A stretch of 64,000 nt of DNA. Source: Paraburkholderia sp. IMGN_8. Lineage in GTDB: Bacteria > Pseudomonadota > Gammaproteobacteria > Burkholderiales > Burkholderiaceae. Made by a program: the position numbers and the translations under genes. The notes under the pieces were generated by a model. It had not been told where the DNA came from. It worked only from the letters and a program-made list of their open reading frames with translations, and made no database searches. Shown in pieces: positions 54,789-63,600 of the stretch. Location of the stretch: NCBI RefSeq assembly GCF_038050405.1, contig NZ_CP150901.1:3658001-3722000 (forward strand), given 5' to 3'. How positions within the stretch are numbered: the first letter of the stretch is position 1; each line of letters starts with the position of its first letter.

Positions 54789-54998
54789 TCAATGCTCACG
54801 CCGCACCGCGGTTTCGTGCGTGAACAGCAGCGTGATCACGGTGATCATGCCCATCGTCATCAGCAGCACAGCCACCGGCCAGGCCGCGTGATAGTGCGCG
54901 AGCAACGCGGTCGCAATGAGCGGCGACAGTCCTCCCGCGAACACCGAAGCGATCTCGTGCCCGAGTGCGAGGCCTGAGTAACGCACCTTGGGCCGGCG
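54789..54998 (-). pseudogene. C-terminal relic of an MHS-family transporter
   Basis: The frame reads KVRYSGLALGHEIASVFAGG and then LSPLIATALLAHYHAAW, the last two helices of an MHS major facilitator (family pattern TRVRYTGxSLGYQ). Everything before it, about 350 residues, is missing. The preceding 160 bases have no recognisable coding. The acyl-CoA operon has therefore lost its transporter. Confidence 0.75.
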
Positions 54999-55160
54999 AC
55001 TCGCCGATGTGCTCCCGCTGTGTGCTTGCGGCAGAAAACGTTCGCGTGCTTGCCATCTTGAGCTCCTGGTGTGCATCCGGAGATGCACTCGACGTTGCTG
55101 ATGCGTCTGCCGTGCCATGCTCGCGCCAAGGGCGTTCGGAGCGACGGAATGGGGGTTACG

Positions 55161-56813
55161 TCATGAACGCTTGAGCCGGTATCCCGACGCGTCGAGGTCC
55201 CACGTCGTCCACGTGACGCCTTGCTCGCGCAGCTTGAATTTCTGAATCTTGCCGTTCTCCGTCTTCGGCAGCTCTTGCGCGAAGTCGAGATAACGCGGCA
55301 CGGCGAAATACGGCAGACGGGGTTCGCAGTAGCGAATCAGGTCGACTGGCTCGAGCGTTTCGCCAGTGCGCAACACGAGCGCGGCCATCACTTCGTCTTC
55401 GGCAAGCGAGGATTTGACCGCGAAAACTGCCGCTGTTTCGACTGCCGGGTGGCTCAACAGAACTTGCTCGACTTCGAACGAAGAGACGTTCTCGCCGCGG
55501 CGCCGGATCGCGTCCTTCTGCCGATCGACGAAACGGTAATCGCCGTTGGCTTCACGCACGACGCAATCACCGGTGTGAAACCACAGGTTGCGCCACGCCT
55601 CGACCGTCTTCTCGGCCATGCCGAGATAGCCGCTTGCGAAAGCGAACGGTTCGTCGGCACGCAGGATCAGCTCACCGGCTTCGCCATCGGGCACCGGCTG
55701 GTCGTGTTCGTCGACGACGCGCGCGTCGAAGCCCGCGGAGAGCTTGCCCATATAGCCCGGCCTGTGCTCGCCGATGACGCTGCTGATCACGCAGTTAGTC
55801 TCCGTTGAACCGTAGCCGTCGATCAAGGCGATGCCGCAGCGCGACGTGAAGTCTTGCTGGAAATGCCCCGGCACGCCCGGCGCAAGCGCGATGCGTACGC
55901 GGTGCTCGCGCTCGTTCCGCGCGACCGGACGGCCCAGCAGGATCGGCACCATCGCTCCGAGCACGAAGGTCACCGTCGCGCGGGTTTCGACCAGTGCGTC
56001 GAAAAAGCCGCTTGCGGAGAAACGCCGGTCGGCGACGAGCGCAGCGTCGTGAATTAATGCCTGAAAAAAGCTGTTGATTGCATTCGTGTGAAAGAGCGGC
56101 AGGCAGGTGTACAGCACATCACCGGCGACGACGCCGAGATCGCGCGCCGTGTTCTTGCCCCACCAGTAGAACTGCGCATGCGGACAGACCACACCCTTCG
56201 AGAGGCCCGACGTGCCCGAGGTGTAGAGCACGGCGAACGGGTCGCCATCCGCGAGCACGGCCGCGTCGAGCAACTCGCCTGCCGGCGGCAGTGGGACCGA
56301 CGTGTAGCCTGCGGCGCTTGCCGTTTTTTGCGCCTCGGCTTCGGCATCACCCGCTTCGCCTTCGCCTATCAGCCAGATGGTTTGCAGACAAAGGTCTCGC
56401 GCATCGAGTGAGAGAACGGCATGGACCAATTGCGTTTCGGCGACGAGCAGGCGCGCGCCGCAGTTGCGCAGAATATGTTCCAGTTGCAGACCGCGCGATG
56501 CGGTATTGATTGGGACCACGACCGCGCCGAGCCATCCGCAGCCCAGCAGGACCTCTATGAATTCAGTGCGGTTGCCGCACAGCAGCGCGACGTGATCGCC
56601 ACGCTTGACGCCTTGCGCGGCGAGGGCGCCGGCGCGACGCGCGGCGATCTCGACGGCGTCGGCGCCCGTCCATGTCGTCGTGCGATCCGAGAAGAGCGGC
56701 GCACTGCCGTTTCGGGCCGCGCGCGAGGCCAGCAAGGCCGGCAATGTGCGATTTGCGACGAGCTTGTGCGGCTCGCTGTTGCAGTGCTCGACGATTGTCT
56801 CCGTGGGTCCCAT
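55161..56813 (-). CDS. AMP-forming acyl-CoA ligase
   Basis: This is a 550-residue ANL-superfamily enzyme that activates a carboxylic acid to its CoA thioester. Motifs are LYTSGTSGLSKGV (P-loop), DGYGSTETN, FHTGDCVVR, FVDRQKDAIRRRGENVS (hinge) and the catalytic Lys in KTENGKIQK. It is the first gene of the module with thiolase, DUF35 protein, SDR-like and DLH-NTF2 genes, so it should activate the pathway acid. It is divergent from a LysR gene across an 86-base promoter region. Confidence 0.9.
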   Translation of the reverse strand: MGPTETIVEHCNSEPHKLVANRTLPALLASRAARNGSAPLFSDRTTTWTGADAVEIAARRAGALAAQGVKRGDHVALLCGNRTEFIEVLLGCGWLGAVVVPINTASRGLQLEHILRNCGARLLVAETQLVHAVLSLDARDLCLQTIWLIGEGEAGDAEAEAQKTASAAGYTSVPLPPAGELLDAAVLADGDPFAVLYTSGTSGLSKGVVCPHAQFYWWGKNTARDLGVVAGDVLYTCLPLFHTNAINSFFQALIHDAALVADRRFSASGFFDALVETRATVTFVLGAMVPILLGRPVARNEREHRVRIALAPGVPGHFQQDFTSRCGIALIDGYGSTETNCVISSVIGEHRPGYMGKLSAGFDARVVDEHDQPVPDGEAGELILRADEPFAFASGYLGMAEKTVEAWRNLWFHTGDCVVREANGDYRFVDRQKDAIRRRGENVSSFEVEQVLLSHPAVETAAVFAVKSSLAEDEVMAALVLRTGETLEPVDLIRYCEPRLPYFAVPRYLDFAQELPKTENGKIQKFKLREQGVTWTTWDLDASGYRLKRS

Positions 56814-56869
56814 TTGCTCGTGTCTCTGATGTGTGTGAGGCGAGTCTAGGATCGGGTAGACTATCCGTC

Positions 56870-56883
56870 AAATTAATCAATTT
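56870..56883. promoter_or_regulatory. AT-rich dyad AAATTAATCAATTT
   Basis: The imperfect inverted repeat AAATT-N4-AATTT lies in the divergent region between the acyl-CoA ligase and LysR genes, 16 bases before the LysR ATG. Such AT-rich dyads with a T-N11-A core are typical LysR sites. The assignment rests on position and shape only. Confidence 0.4.
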
Positions 56884-56899
56884 CTCTACGCTGATAAAT

Positions 56900-57808
56900 A
56901 TGACTGATTTTGATAAGGTCGATCTGAACCTCTTGCGCGTCTTCCTCGTGATCTTCGTGGAGCGCAGCCTGACGCGCGCTGGACAGCAGCTCGGACTGTC
57001 GCAGCCGGCGGTCAGCTACGCGCTGGGACGTCTGCGGTCCCTGTTCGACGATCCGCTATTCATCAGGTCAACGGAAGGCATGCTGCCGACTCCGAAGGCG
57101 GAACAACTGGCTGCTCCGCTCGGCCGCGCAATCGGGTCGATCCGGGAAACGCTGGGCCATAGCGAACGGTTCGATCCCGCTTCGAGCTCGCGCGAATTCC
57201 GGCTATCGATGTCCGACGTCGGAGCCCAGGTGTTTCTCCCGCTCATCTGCGAGAAGTTGCAGCGCGTGGCGCCGCTGGTCCGCATCGCGGCAGAGCAGGT
57301 GCCGCTTCCGGTGATCGAGGAAAGACTGCGGCTGGGACAGCTCGACTTTGCGATTGGAAACATGTCCGCCCTCAAGCGGGTGACGAATTCCGCGCTCCTC
57401 TTTCACGAGGAATACGCGTGCATGACGCGCAAGCGTCCGGGGCTGCCGGCCCGGCGTCTGTCGGAGCAAAAGTTTCTCGAGTTATCGCACGTGACCGTGG
57501 CGTCGAGCGACAGCAGCCACGTGGAGATCGACGATGCATTGCGCACGCGCGGCCTTCATCGGCGCATTGTTTTGCGCGTGCCGCATTTCACGGTGATTCC
57601 GCAAATCCTTCTACGCACCGACTGGATGGTGACGCTGCCACGCGGGGTGGCGCGCGTGTTCAACGAATCGGGGCAATTTCTGATTTATCCGGTGCCGGTC
57701 GAACTGCCGCACATTGCATCCACCGTGTATTGGCACCCTTCGTTCGACGCCGACGAGGGCAACCGCTGGTTTCGCGAGATGCTTGTCGAGACCTTGCATC
57801 TGGATTAG
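56900..57808 (+). CDS. LysR-family transcriptional regulator
   Basis: This 302-residue LTTR has the NodD/LinR-like opening DFDKVDLNLLRVFLVIFVER then AGQQLGLSQPAVSYALGRLR, and a complete effector-binding domain. It is divergent from the acyl-CoA ligase operon and is its likely activator. The ATG at 56900 fits the family start; the frame upstream to 56672 runs through the ligase gene and is not coding. Confidence 0.92.
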   Translation: MTDFDKVDLNLLRVFLVIFVERSLTRAGQQLGLSQPAVSYALGRLRSLFDDPLFIRSTEGMLPTPKAEQLAAPLGRAIGSIRETLGHSERFDPASSSREFRLSMSDVGAQVFLPLICEKLQRVAPLVRIAAEQVPLPVIEERLRLGQLDFAIGNMSALKRVTNSALLFHEEYACMTRKRPGLPARRLSEQKFLELSHVTVASSDSSHVEIDDALRTRGLHRRIVLRVPHFTVIPQILLRTDWMVTLPRGVARVFNESGQFLIYPVPVELPHIASTVYWHPSFDADEGNRWFREMLVETLHLD

Positions 57809-58033
57809 AAGCGCCTGCGCACGGGGCATTGTCACGTTGTCGAGGCGGTCGCTTAAGATCGCGTGATGGAGAAATCCAAATCGCTCTTCTATGGGGGCGT
57901 GGAAGTCAAGGCCAGTTCGATGGAAGAATTCGCGCGCGCTGATGCCTTGGTACAGGTTGTGCATCGCCGGCCTGCGGGTCGGCTGTTACGACCATGACGC
58001 AGGCTGGCGATGGACAACCTGTAAAGGCGGAGC

Positions 58034-58249
58034 TTGGCGAGCCGGATGACGCTGCGAGCGCTGCAATACCGCTTCAGGGCAGCGAGGGAGGCCGCCGAAA
58101 TTGCGGCTGCGGATTTCCAGTTTCGCGACCTGCGCGCCAAGGCAGGAACAGATAAGACTGAAGCAACGGGCGACATTCGGCACGCTCAGAAACAGCTCGG
58201 CCACGGCTCAGTGGTCATGACGGAGCATTACGTGCGGCCAACCCACTAG
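58034..58249 (+). pseudogene. 3' end of a tyrosine-recombinase (phage integrase) gene
   Basis: The 71-codon frame contains FQFRDLRAKAGTDKTE, then IRHAQKQLGHGSVVMTEHYVR, the C-terminal catalytic part of tyrosine integrases (Arg, His, final Tyr in HYVR). About 300 N-terminal residues are missing and the 5' DNA is unrelated. It ends 47 bases from a 3' half tRNA sequence, so this is the worn border of an integrated element. Confidence 0.85.
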
Positions 58250-58296
58250 TTGGTTTTGCGGAACAAAACTGGGGTTGAAAAAATCGCTGAATCCTT

Positions 58297-58354
58297 TGGT
58301 GGGCCGGGTCGGATTCGAACCGACGATGTCCTTTCGGAGGCGGATTATGAGTCC
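58297..58354 (-). other. 3' half of a tRNA(CAT) gene, probable attachment-site remnant
   Basis: Read on the minus strand, this covers the anticodon loop with CAT (58347-58349), variable region, T-arm GTCGG-TTCGAAT-CCGAC and acceptor end CCGGCCC-A-CCA. The 5' acceptor strand (GGGCCGG expected) and the D-arm are absent, so it is not a working tRNA. Identity starts inside the anticodon stem, the usual crossover of integrases that use tRNA genes. The parent would be tRNA-Met or tRNA-Ile(CAT). Confidence 0.8.
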
Positions 58355-58378
58355 TCGCGAGAATGCAAGAAAATCAAT

Positions 58379-58478
58379 GGGTTATGCCATTTTCATTTCC
58401 GCAATCAGGCTGGTTTCACGCCCCGGAAAGCCTTGCAATTTAAGGAACGCGTATCGATTTGCGGAAATGCCATAACCC
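58379..58478. repeat. Imperfect inverted repeat beside the att remnant
   Basis: GGGTTATGCCAT ... TTTCCGCAATC at 58379-58406 is matched in inverted orientation at 58456-58478 (GATTTGCGGAAATGCC then ATAACCC), with one short gap. It lies right after the tRNA half and may be part of the integrase arm-site region. Confidence 0.6.
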
Positions 58479-59228
58479 GACGCCGCAGCGCGCAAGAATA
58501 GCACCCGGTCGGCCAAATCTGAAGGATGCGGTACAACCAACCTGGCGTCATCCGTCCGTCACGTCCCGTCCCGCTTACGCCGTTCGAGATGCCCATGTGG
58601 GCATATCAACGTCGGCCATCCTGCAGTTCATCCCGTCCCGGTTACCGCCATTCCGCAATGCCTGGTTCCGGGCAGCGTGGATGGGCGCATTCGACCGTTC
58701 CGGTCCTTGGACACCACGTCGTGTCAATGGCAGGTGCCGAGTGCAGACGATCCCCCGGAGGGCAGAGGTACGAATGCACGCCCATGCGTGGCAACCGTCC
58801 GCTTGGAAACGTCAACTTATGGATCCGCCGATGAAGGAATACACGGCCTGGGCGGATGATCGAACTCGTACGTCGGTGCGTCCTGGCATCCCGGCGCGAG
58901 TCGCCCTTCCTCAAGCCGCGAATTCCCGATCTTGCAACACAAGGGTTCGACTCACGGCGCCAAACATAAAGCGCAATAGCGGCAGACGTCAAACACCCCG
59001 AGGCGCAAGCGGCCGTCTGATCAGCCCCGCTTACCCGGGTCGAGCCAACGTTGGATGCGTACTCCCGCCCCGGGTGGACGGCGACGTGCAGCAAATGCCC
59101 CACCGTCCGGTCGGTCCGGCAACTTCAAGCCGTTCCTGATTACCCTGTATGCCAGGAGGCGGACTGCCACGGAAACGCGACCGTGGATCACCGGCCGCGA
59201 GGCGCGCATGCTGGAACCGCCCTGGTGT
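58479..59228. other. No supported gene
   Basis: This 750-base stretch after the att remnant has long open frames on both strands (up to 226 codons) that show no family resemblance, no ribosome-binding site and unnatural residue composition. They are ordinary high-GC artefacts. No repeats, IS ends or RNA genes were recognised. Confidence 0.55.
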
Positions 59229-59591
59229 TTATTGCCGGCTCATGCTGACGGCAAGCTGGCTGTTGACCGAGTTGACACCCGGCACAGTCTTCGCAGCATC
59301 GATGGCCTTCTGGATCTGGTCGTCGTTGGGCACCGATCCCGTCAGCGCAATGCTGCCGTGCTTCACCAGAACCACGATATGCGATGAATCAAGACCTGCC
59401 GTGTGAGTTAGAGCTTGGCGCACGGCTTTCGTCAATCTGCGGTTTGCTGTGCGCTGTTCCTTTGCGGTAGGGGCGGACGCTGCCTGAGAATCCGGTGTGG
59501 CAGACGCATTGCCCGGTTGCGCAAAGGTGTTCGCAATAGTTGCAACCAATAGTACGGCAACAATCGTTTGAATTGACTTGACCAGCTTCAT
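59229..59591 (-). CDS. Exported BON-domain protein
   Basis: This is a 120-residue periplasmic protein. The signal peptide ends near ANTFA-Q, followed by a short Ala/Ser linker and one BON domain (RQALTHTAGLDSSHIVVLVK, GSIALTGSVPNDDQIQKAI, VPGVNSVNSQL). BON proteins of this size are envelope-stress or osmotic-stress proteins that bind phospholipid. AAGGAG lies eight bases before the ATG at 59591. Confidence 0.88.
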   Translation of the reverse strand: MKLVKSIQTIVAVLLVATIANTFAQPGNASATPDSQAASAPTAKEQRTANRRLTKAVRQALTHTAGLDSSHIVVLVKHGSIALTGSVPNDDQIQKAIDAAKTVPGVNSVNSQLAVSMSRQ

Positions 59592-59723
59592 TTCACTTCT
59601 CCTTTTCCATATCGCCGTAGCGAACACTTGAACCAACAGGCAAACGGTCCCGTTGACGCCTGCGATTAACCGGGCGGACAGGCGCACCGGAAGGCGCTTT
59701 CTCCGACTGTTTCCGGGTATGGA

Positions 59724-60902
59724 CTAGAACTTGTGGCGCATGGCAATCCGCACCAGGGTCTGGTTGGTGTTCGACGAGTCGCCTGCATTGCCGATGTTGG
59801 CGACTGCGGGAGCGCCGGTCGAAGAGGTGCCGGCTGCTTTCTGGTAAGCGCCTTCAACATACACATCGGTACGCTTGGACAGCGAGTAATCCGCAATCAG
59901 ACTGAACTGGTTAAAGTGTTGGTTGCCCAGATTTGTGCCATTCGCCGTCGCAATGTTGTTGCCTTTGGTGTAGTTATAGGCCGCTCCAACATAGAAGGCC
60001 GGCGTAAAGACCCACTTCAGCCCAACGTCGACATTGTTGAATATCGCAGTTGCGCCACTCAACGCGCCAATGGACGCGTACTGCGTGTTCGAATACGACA
60101 AACCGATCAAGGCCGGTCCGATCGTGTACGTCCCACCTGCCACTACGACCTGATAGGCATTTGCGCTTTCATAGCCTTTGTTCAGGATCCCGGTCAATTG
60201 GGTACCGCTAGCGTTGCCCGTAAAAAATCCGGTTCCAGGGGTCGCGCCCGTCGGGTTCTTGAAGTACAGATAGGCCACCCCCAAAGCTACCGGACCGTGG
60301 TTGTAGGCCGCGCCCGCGGAGTAGCCTCCACCGCCAGTGATATTGCCAGGCATGCCACCTACGCTAAGTTGCGCACCGAAAGACAGACCGCTGAAGCTCG
60401 GACTCGCATAGCGGATTGCATTGTTGGTACGTAGCGAGTTGGCGGTATTATCCAGATCGCCGGGGTGCATGAACAACTGACTGCCGATATAACCCTGGAT
60501 GGTGACGGCCTGAGCGTAATTCACCACGGAGTCATACTGTCGGCCCAACATCACGTCACCATAACTCGCGTTGCTCAAACCTACATAGGCCTGACGTCCA
60601 AACGCTGTACCGCCTTGTGCAAAGGCCCCGGTGTTCAGGTTGACACCCGACTCAAGCGTAAAAATAGCCCTGAGGCCACCACCGAGGTCTTCCGAACCTT
60701 TCATTCCCCAACGGCTGCCAAGCGGCCCGTTAAGAGAGTCCATGTAAAACTTTCGTCCTCCGCCCGGAAGGGTTGACGCGGTGACGTTGTTGTTGAACAT
60801 GAGTCCTTCGTCAAGGACCCCGTACAGGGTCATACTGCTTTGTGCATGCGCCACTGAGGCGAATGCACAAAGTGCTGCCACAGCGAGTAGCGACTTTTTC
60901 AT
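59724..60902 (-). CDS. Gram-negative porin (Burkholderia type)
   Basis: This is a 392-residue outer-membrane porin. Signal peptide MKKSLLAVAALCAFASVAHA, first strand SSMTLYGVLDEG, the SRWGMKGSEDLGGGLRAIFTLESG segment and the C-terminal strand ending AMRHKF are all canonical. It appears monocistronic, with a 319-base AT-rich upstream region. It is a different subfamily from the porin at 32730-33845. Confidence 0.94.
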   Translation of the reverse strand: MKKSLLAVAALCAFASVAHAQSSMTLYGVLDEGLMFNNNVTASTLPGGGRKFYMDSLNGPLGSRWGMKGSEDLGGGLRAIFTLESGVNLNTGAFAQGGTAFGRQAYVGLSNASYGDVMLGRQYDSVVNYAQAVTIQGYIGSQLFMHPGDLDNTANSLRTNNAIRYASPSFSGLSFGAQLSVGGMPGNITGGGGYSAGAAYNHGPVALGVAYLYFKNPTGATPGTGFFTGNASGTQLTGILNKGYESANAYQVVVAGGTYTIGPALIGLSYSNTQYASIGALSGATAIFNNVDVGLKWVFTPAFYVGAAYNYTKGNNIATANGTNLGNQHFNQFSLIADYSLSKRTDVYVEGAYQKAAGTSSTGAPAVANIGNAGDSSNTNQTLVRIAMRHKF

Positions 60903-61221
60903 CGAATGATCTCCAGTTGATTGCGTTCGTTTAATTTTTTAAAAACAGGGGTACACCTGAAGTTTCTCCTGTCGAACCTGCGTTTATCGAAGTCAAGACA
61001 AACGTAAGTTTTTTTTGGTGATCGATCGTCTGATGGCAGACATAATTTCAATTCATATAATTTGCAGTCCTATATGTAAAAGCGAATTTGATCGATCTTT
61101 ATTGTGATGTTCGCCACACCATTAGTGGTGCGCCCGTCCTCGCCAGATCGTCAAGGGAGTCGGATTACCTTGCCACGGCTCTCTCCAGGTTTACCCACGT
61201 CAGCTCCGGCTTTTGGGCGAC
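60903..61221. other. Upstream region of the porin gene
   Basis: This is 319 bases without a gene. It is markedly AT-rich around 61005-61090 (runs of T, ATATAATTT) and contains GATCGATC twice (near 61020 and 61091). Such a leader fits a strongly expressed, regulated porin promoter. Confidence 0.45.
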
Positions 61222-61662
61222 TCACTCCGGATGGGGGTTGCGCGAAGTCGGCATCACGAGCGCATCGCCGTCGATCACCACTTTTCCTCCCACCGTGCAC
61301 ACGGTCGATAGTACGACGCGCCGTTTTTGCGGAATTAGCTCCCTGACGGTCACCGTGGCGTGTACTGTATCGCCCGGGCGTACCGGTGCCCTGAAGCGCA
61401 AGTTCTGGCTCAGGTAAACGGTCCCGGGCCCCGGCAGACGGCCGGCAATGGCCGCGGAGATCACACTCGCGGTCAGCATCCCATGGGCAATACGGCCCTT
61501 GAACTGGGTCGTCTGCGCAAACTCCTCGTTAATGTGCAACGCGTTGTTGTCGCCCGATGCGCCCGCGAAGAGGACGATGTCTGCTTCGGTAATGGTCTTG
61601 GCGAACGTGGCGCTCATGCCCACCGTGAGGTCTTCAATGTCGTGTCCTTCGAGTTCGTTCAT
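61222..61662 (-). CDS. MaoC-like (R)-specific enoyl-CoA hydratase
   Basis: This is a 146-residue hotdog-fold hydratase of the PhaJ/MaoC type. The catalytic region is ADIVLFAGASGDNNALHINEEFA with Asp and His in place, followed by IAHGML and LRFRAPVRPGDTVHA. It adds water to trans-2-enoyl-CoA. The ATG at 61662 begins the family homology. The open frame continues upstream to 61929 with unrelated residues, so an N-terminal extension is possible but unlikely. It is downstream of the ETF-QO gene. Confidence 0.88.
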   Translation of the reverse strand: MNELEGHDIEDLTVGMSATFAKTITEADIVLFAGASGDNNALHINEEFAQTTQFKGRIAHGMLTASVISAAIAGRLPGPGTVYLSQNLRFRAPVRPGDTVHATVTVRELIPQKRRVVLSTVCTVGGKVVIDGDALVMPTSRNPHPE

Positions 61663-61847
61663 GGCTTCTTCAGTGAGGGAGCCCTGGTGGGCAAAATCCG
61701 GGTCATCGGGCGACGAATCAGACGTCCCGTCGTCCATGAGCCGATAGTCGCGGCGCGAGTGCACCAGGAGGTGACAGACTTGCCGAACGAACACATCATT
61801 GCTGTCCTCGCTCAGAGTGCGCATAGGGTTGCGGCGTCGCCGGCGAT

Positions 61848-63539
61848 CTACATCCCGGCATAGTTGGGCCCGCCACCGCCCTCGGGCACAACCCAGACGA
61901 CGTTCTGTGTCGGGTCCTTGATGTCGCATGTCTTGCAGTGCACGCAGTTCTGCGCGTTGATCTGCAGCCGGTCCGAGCCATCTTCGTTCTTCACGAACTC
62001 GTACACGCCTGCCGGGCAGTACCGGCTCTCGGGCCCTGCGAATGTCGCCAGGTTCACGGACACGGGCACGGATGCATCCTTGAGCGTCAGATGCGCGGGC
62101 TGGCTTTCTTCGTGGTTGGTGTTGCTGATGAAGACGCTCGACAGGCGGTCGAAGGTTAGCTTGCCATCGGGCTTGGGATAGACGATCGGCTCACACGCGG
62201 CTGCGGGCTTGAGATAGACATGGTCGGGTTTGTGGCGGTGGATGGTCCATGGGATGCGGCCCTTGAGCACGAACTGCTCGATACCCGTCATCAGCGTGCC
62301 AACGGTGCGCCCCTTTTTGAACCATTGCTTGAAATTGCGCGCCTTGTTGAGCTCGCGGTACAGCCACGATTTCTCAAACGCGTCCGGATACGCAGACAGC
62401 TCGTCGTGCTTGCGGCCTGAAACGATGGCGTCGTAGGCCGCCTCGGCGGCCAGCATGCCGGTCTTGATAGCCGCATGGCTGCCCTTGATACGGCTCGCGT
62501 TCAGGTAGCCAGCGTCGCAGCCGACCAGTGCGCCACCCGGGAACACCGTTTTCGGCAGGGAGAGCAGGCCACCGGCCGTGATGGCGCGCGCGCCATAGGC
62601 CAGGCGCTTGCCGGTGACTTCGCCCTGGTCGTTCTCAAAGTAGCGTCGAATACCAGGGTGGGTCTTGAAACGCTGGAATTCCTCGAACGGGCTGAGGTAG
62701 GGATTCTGGTAGTCGAGGCCAACCACAAAGCCGATCACAACCTTGTTGTCTTCCATATGATAAAGAAACGAGCCGCCGTACGTGGCCTTATCGAGCGGCC
62801 AGCCTGCGCTGTGCAGGGCCAGCCCGGGCTTGTGACGTGCAGGGTCGATTTCCCACAGTTCCTTGATGCCGATACCATAGCTTTGAGGATCGCGGCCCTC
62901 GTCGAGCCTGTACCTCGAAATCAGCTGCTTGCCCAGATGCCCGCGTGCGCCTTCGGCGAAGATGGTGTATCTGGCGCGCAGTTCCATACCGAGCTGGAAA
63001 TTCCCGGTGGGCTCGCGGTCCTTGCTGAGACCCAGGTTGCCGGTGGCCACGCCCGCGACGGACCCGTCTTCGTTGTAGAGCACCTCGGCAGCGGCAAAGC
63101 CGGGAAAGATTTCCACACCGAGGTTTTCGGCCTGCTGCGCCATCCAGCGCGTGACGTTGCCCAGGCTGACAACGTAATTGCCATGATTGTTGAAGCAGTC
63201 GGGCAGCAACCGGTTTGGTACGCGTCTGGCACCCGTTTCGGTGGCCATGAGAAACACGTCCTCGGTGACCGGCTGGTTCAGCGGTGCCCCCAGTTCTTTC
63301 CAGTCCGGAAACAGTTCGTTGATCGCCGTGGGATCCATGATCGCGCCCGAAAGGATGTGAGCGCCGGGCTCGGATCCTTTTTCGAGCACCACGACAGATA
63401 CGTCCGTCCCCCCGGCAGCCGCCAGTTGTTTGAGTCGGATAGCGGTGGCCAGACCCGCGGGGCCGCCGCCCACGACTACCACGTCGTACTCCATGGCTTC
63501 GCGCGGACCATACTGCGAGAGCATTTCCTCGTGTGTCAT
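61848..63539 (-). CDS. Electron-transfer flavoprotein-ubiquinone oxidoreductase
   Basis: This is a 563-residue membrane-associated ETF-QO that moves electrons from acyl-CoA dehydrogenases through ETF to ubiquinone. The N-terminal FAD motif is VVVVGGGPAGLATAIRLKQ. The C-terminal [4Fe-4S] ferredoxin-like part is CPAGVYEF ... CVHCKTCDIKDPTQN. The length is normal. It sits between a MaoC hydratase and a thiolase, and together they suit acyl-CoA beta-oxidation. It may be a second copy next to a housekeeping one. Confidence 0.93.
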   Translation of the reverse strand: MTHEEMLSQYGPREAMEYDVVVVGGGPAGLATAIRLKQLAAAGGTDVSVVVLEKGSEPGAHILSGAIMDPTAINELFPDWKELGAPLNQPVTEDVFLMATETGARRVPNRLLPDCFNNHGNYVVSLGNVTRWMAQQAENLGVEIFPGFAAAEVLYNEDGSVAGVATGNLGLSKDREPTGNFQLGMELRARYTIFAEGARGHLGKQLISRYRLDEGRDPQSYGIGIKELWEIDPARHKPGLALHSAGWPLDKATYGGSFLYHMEDNKVVIGFVVGLDYQNPYLSPFEEFQRFKTHPGIRRYFENDQGEVTGKRLAYGARAITAGGLLSLPKTVFPGGALVGCDAGYLNASRIKGSHAAIKTGMLAAEAAYDAIVSGRKHDELSAYPDAFEKSWLYRELNKARNFKQWFKKGRTVGTLMTGIEQFVLKGRIPWTIHRHKPDHVYLKPAAACEPIVYPKPDGKLTFDRLSSVFISNTNHEESQPAHLTLKDASVPVSVNLATFAGPESRYCPAGVYEFVKNEDGSDRLQINAQNCVHCKTCDIKDPTQNVVWVVPEGGGGPNYAGM

Positions 63540-63600
63540 AAAATTTCCTTGTGACTCGTCACTGAACGCAACGAGTCCGACGAAAACGTTGTTCTGAGAC

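Noticed and set aside
58297..58354. A functional tRNA-Met gene
   Set aside because: The 5' acceptor strand and D-arm are missing and the anticodon stem has an A-G mismatch at the break point.
58459..59139. A 226-codon open frame on the plus strand after the integrase relic
   Set aside because: No family resemblance, Arg/Pro/Ser-heavy composition, no ribosome-binding site, and an equally long frame on the other strand. It is typical of chance frames in high-GC DNA.
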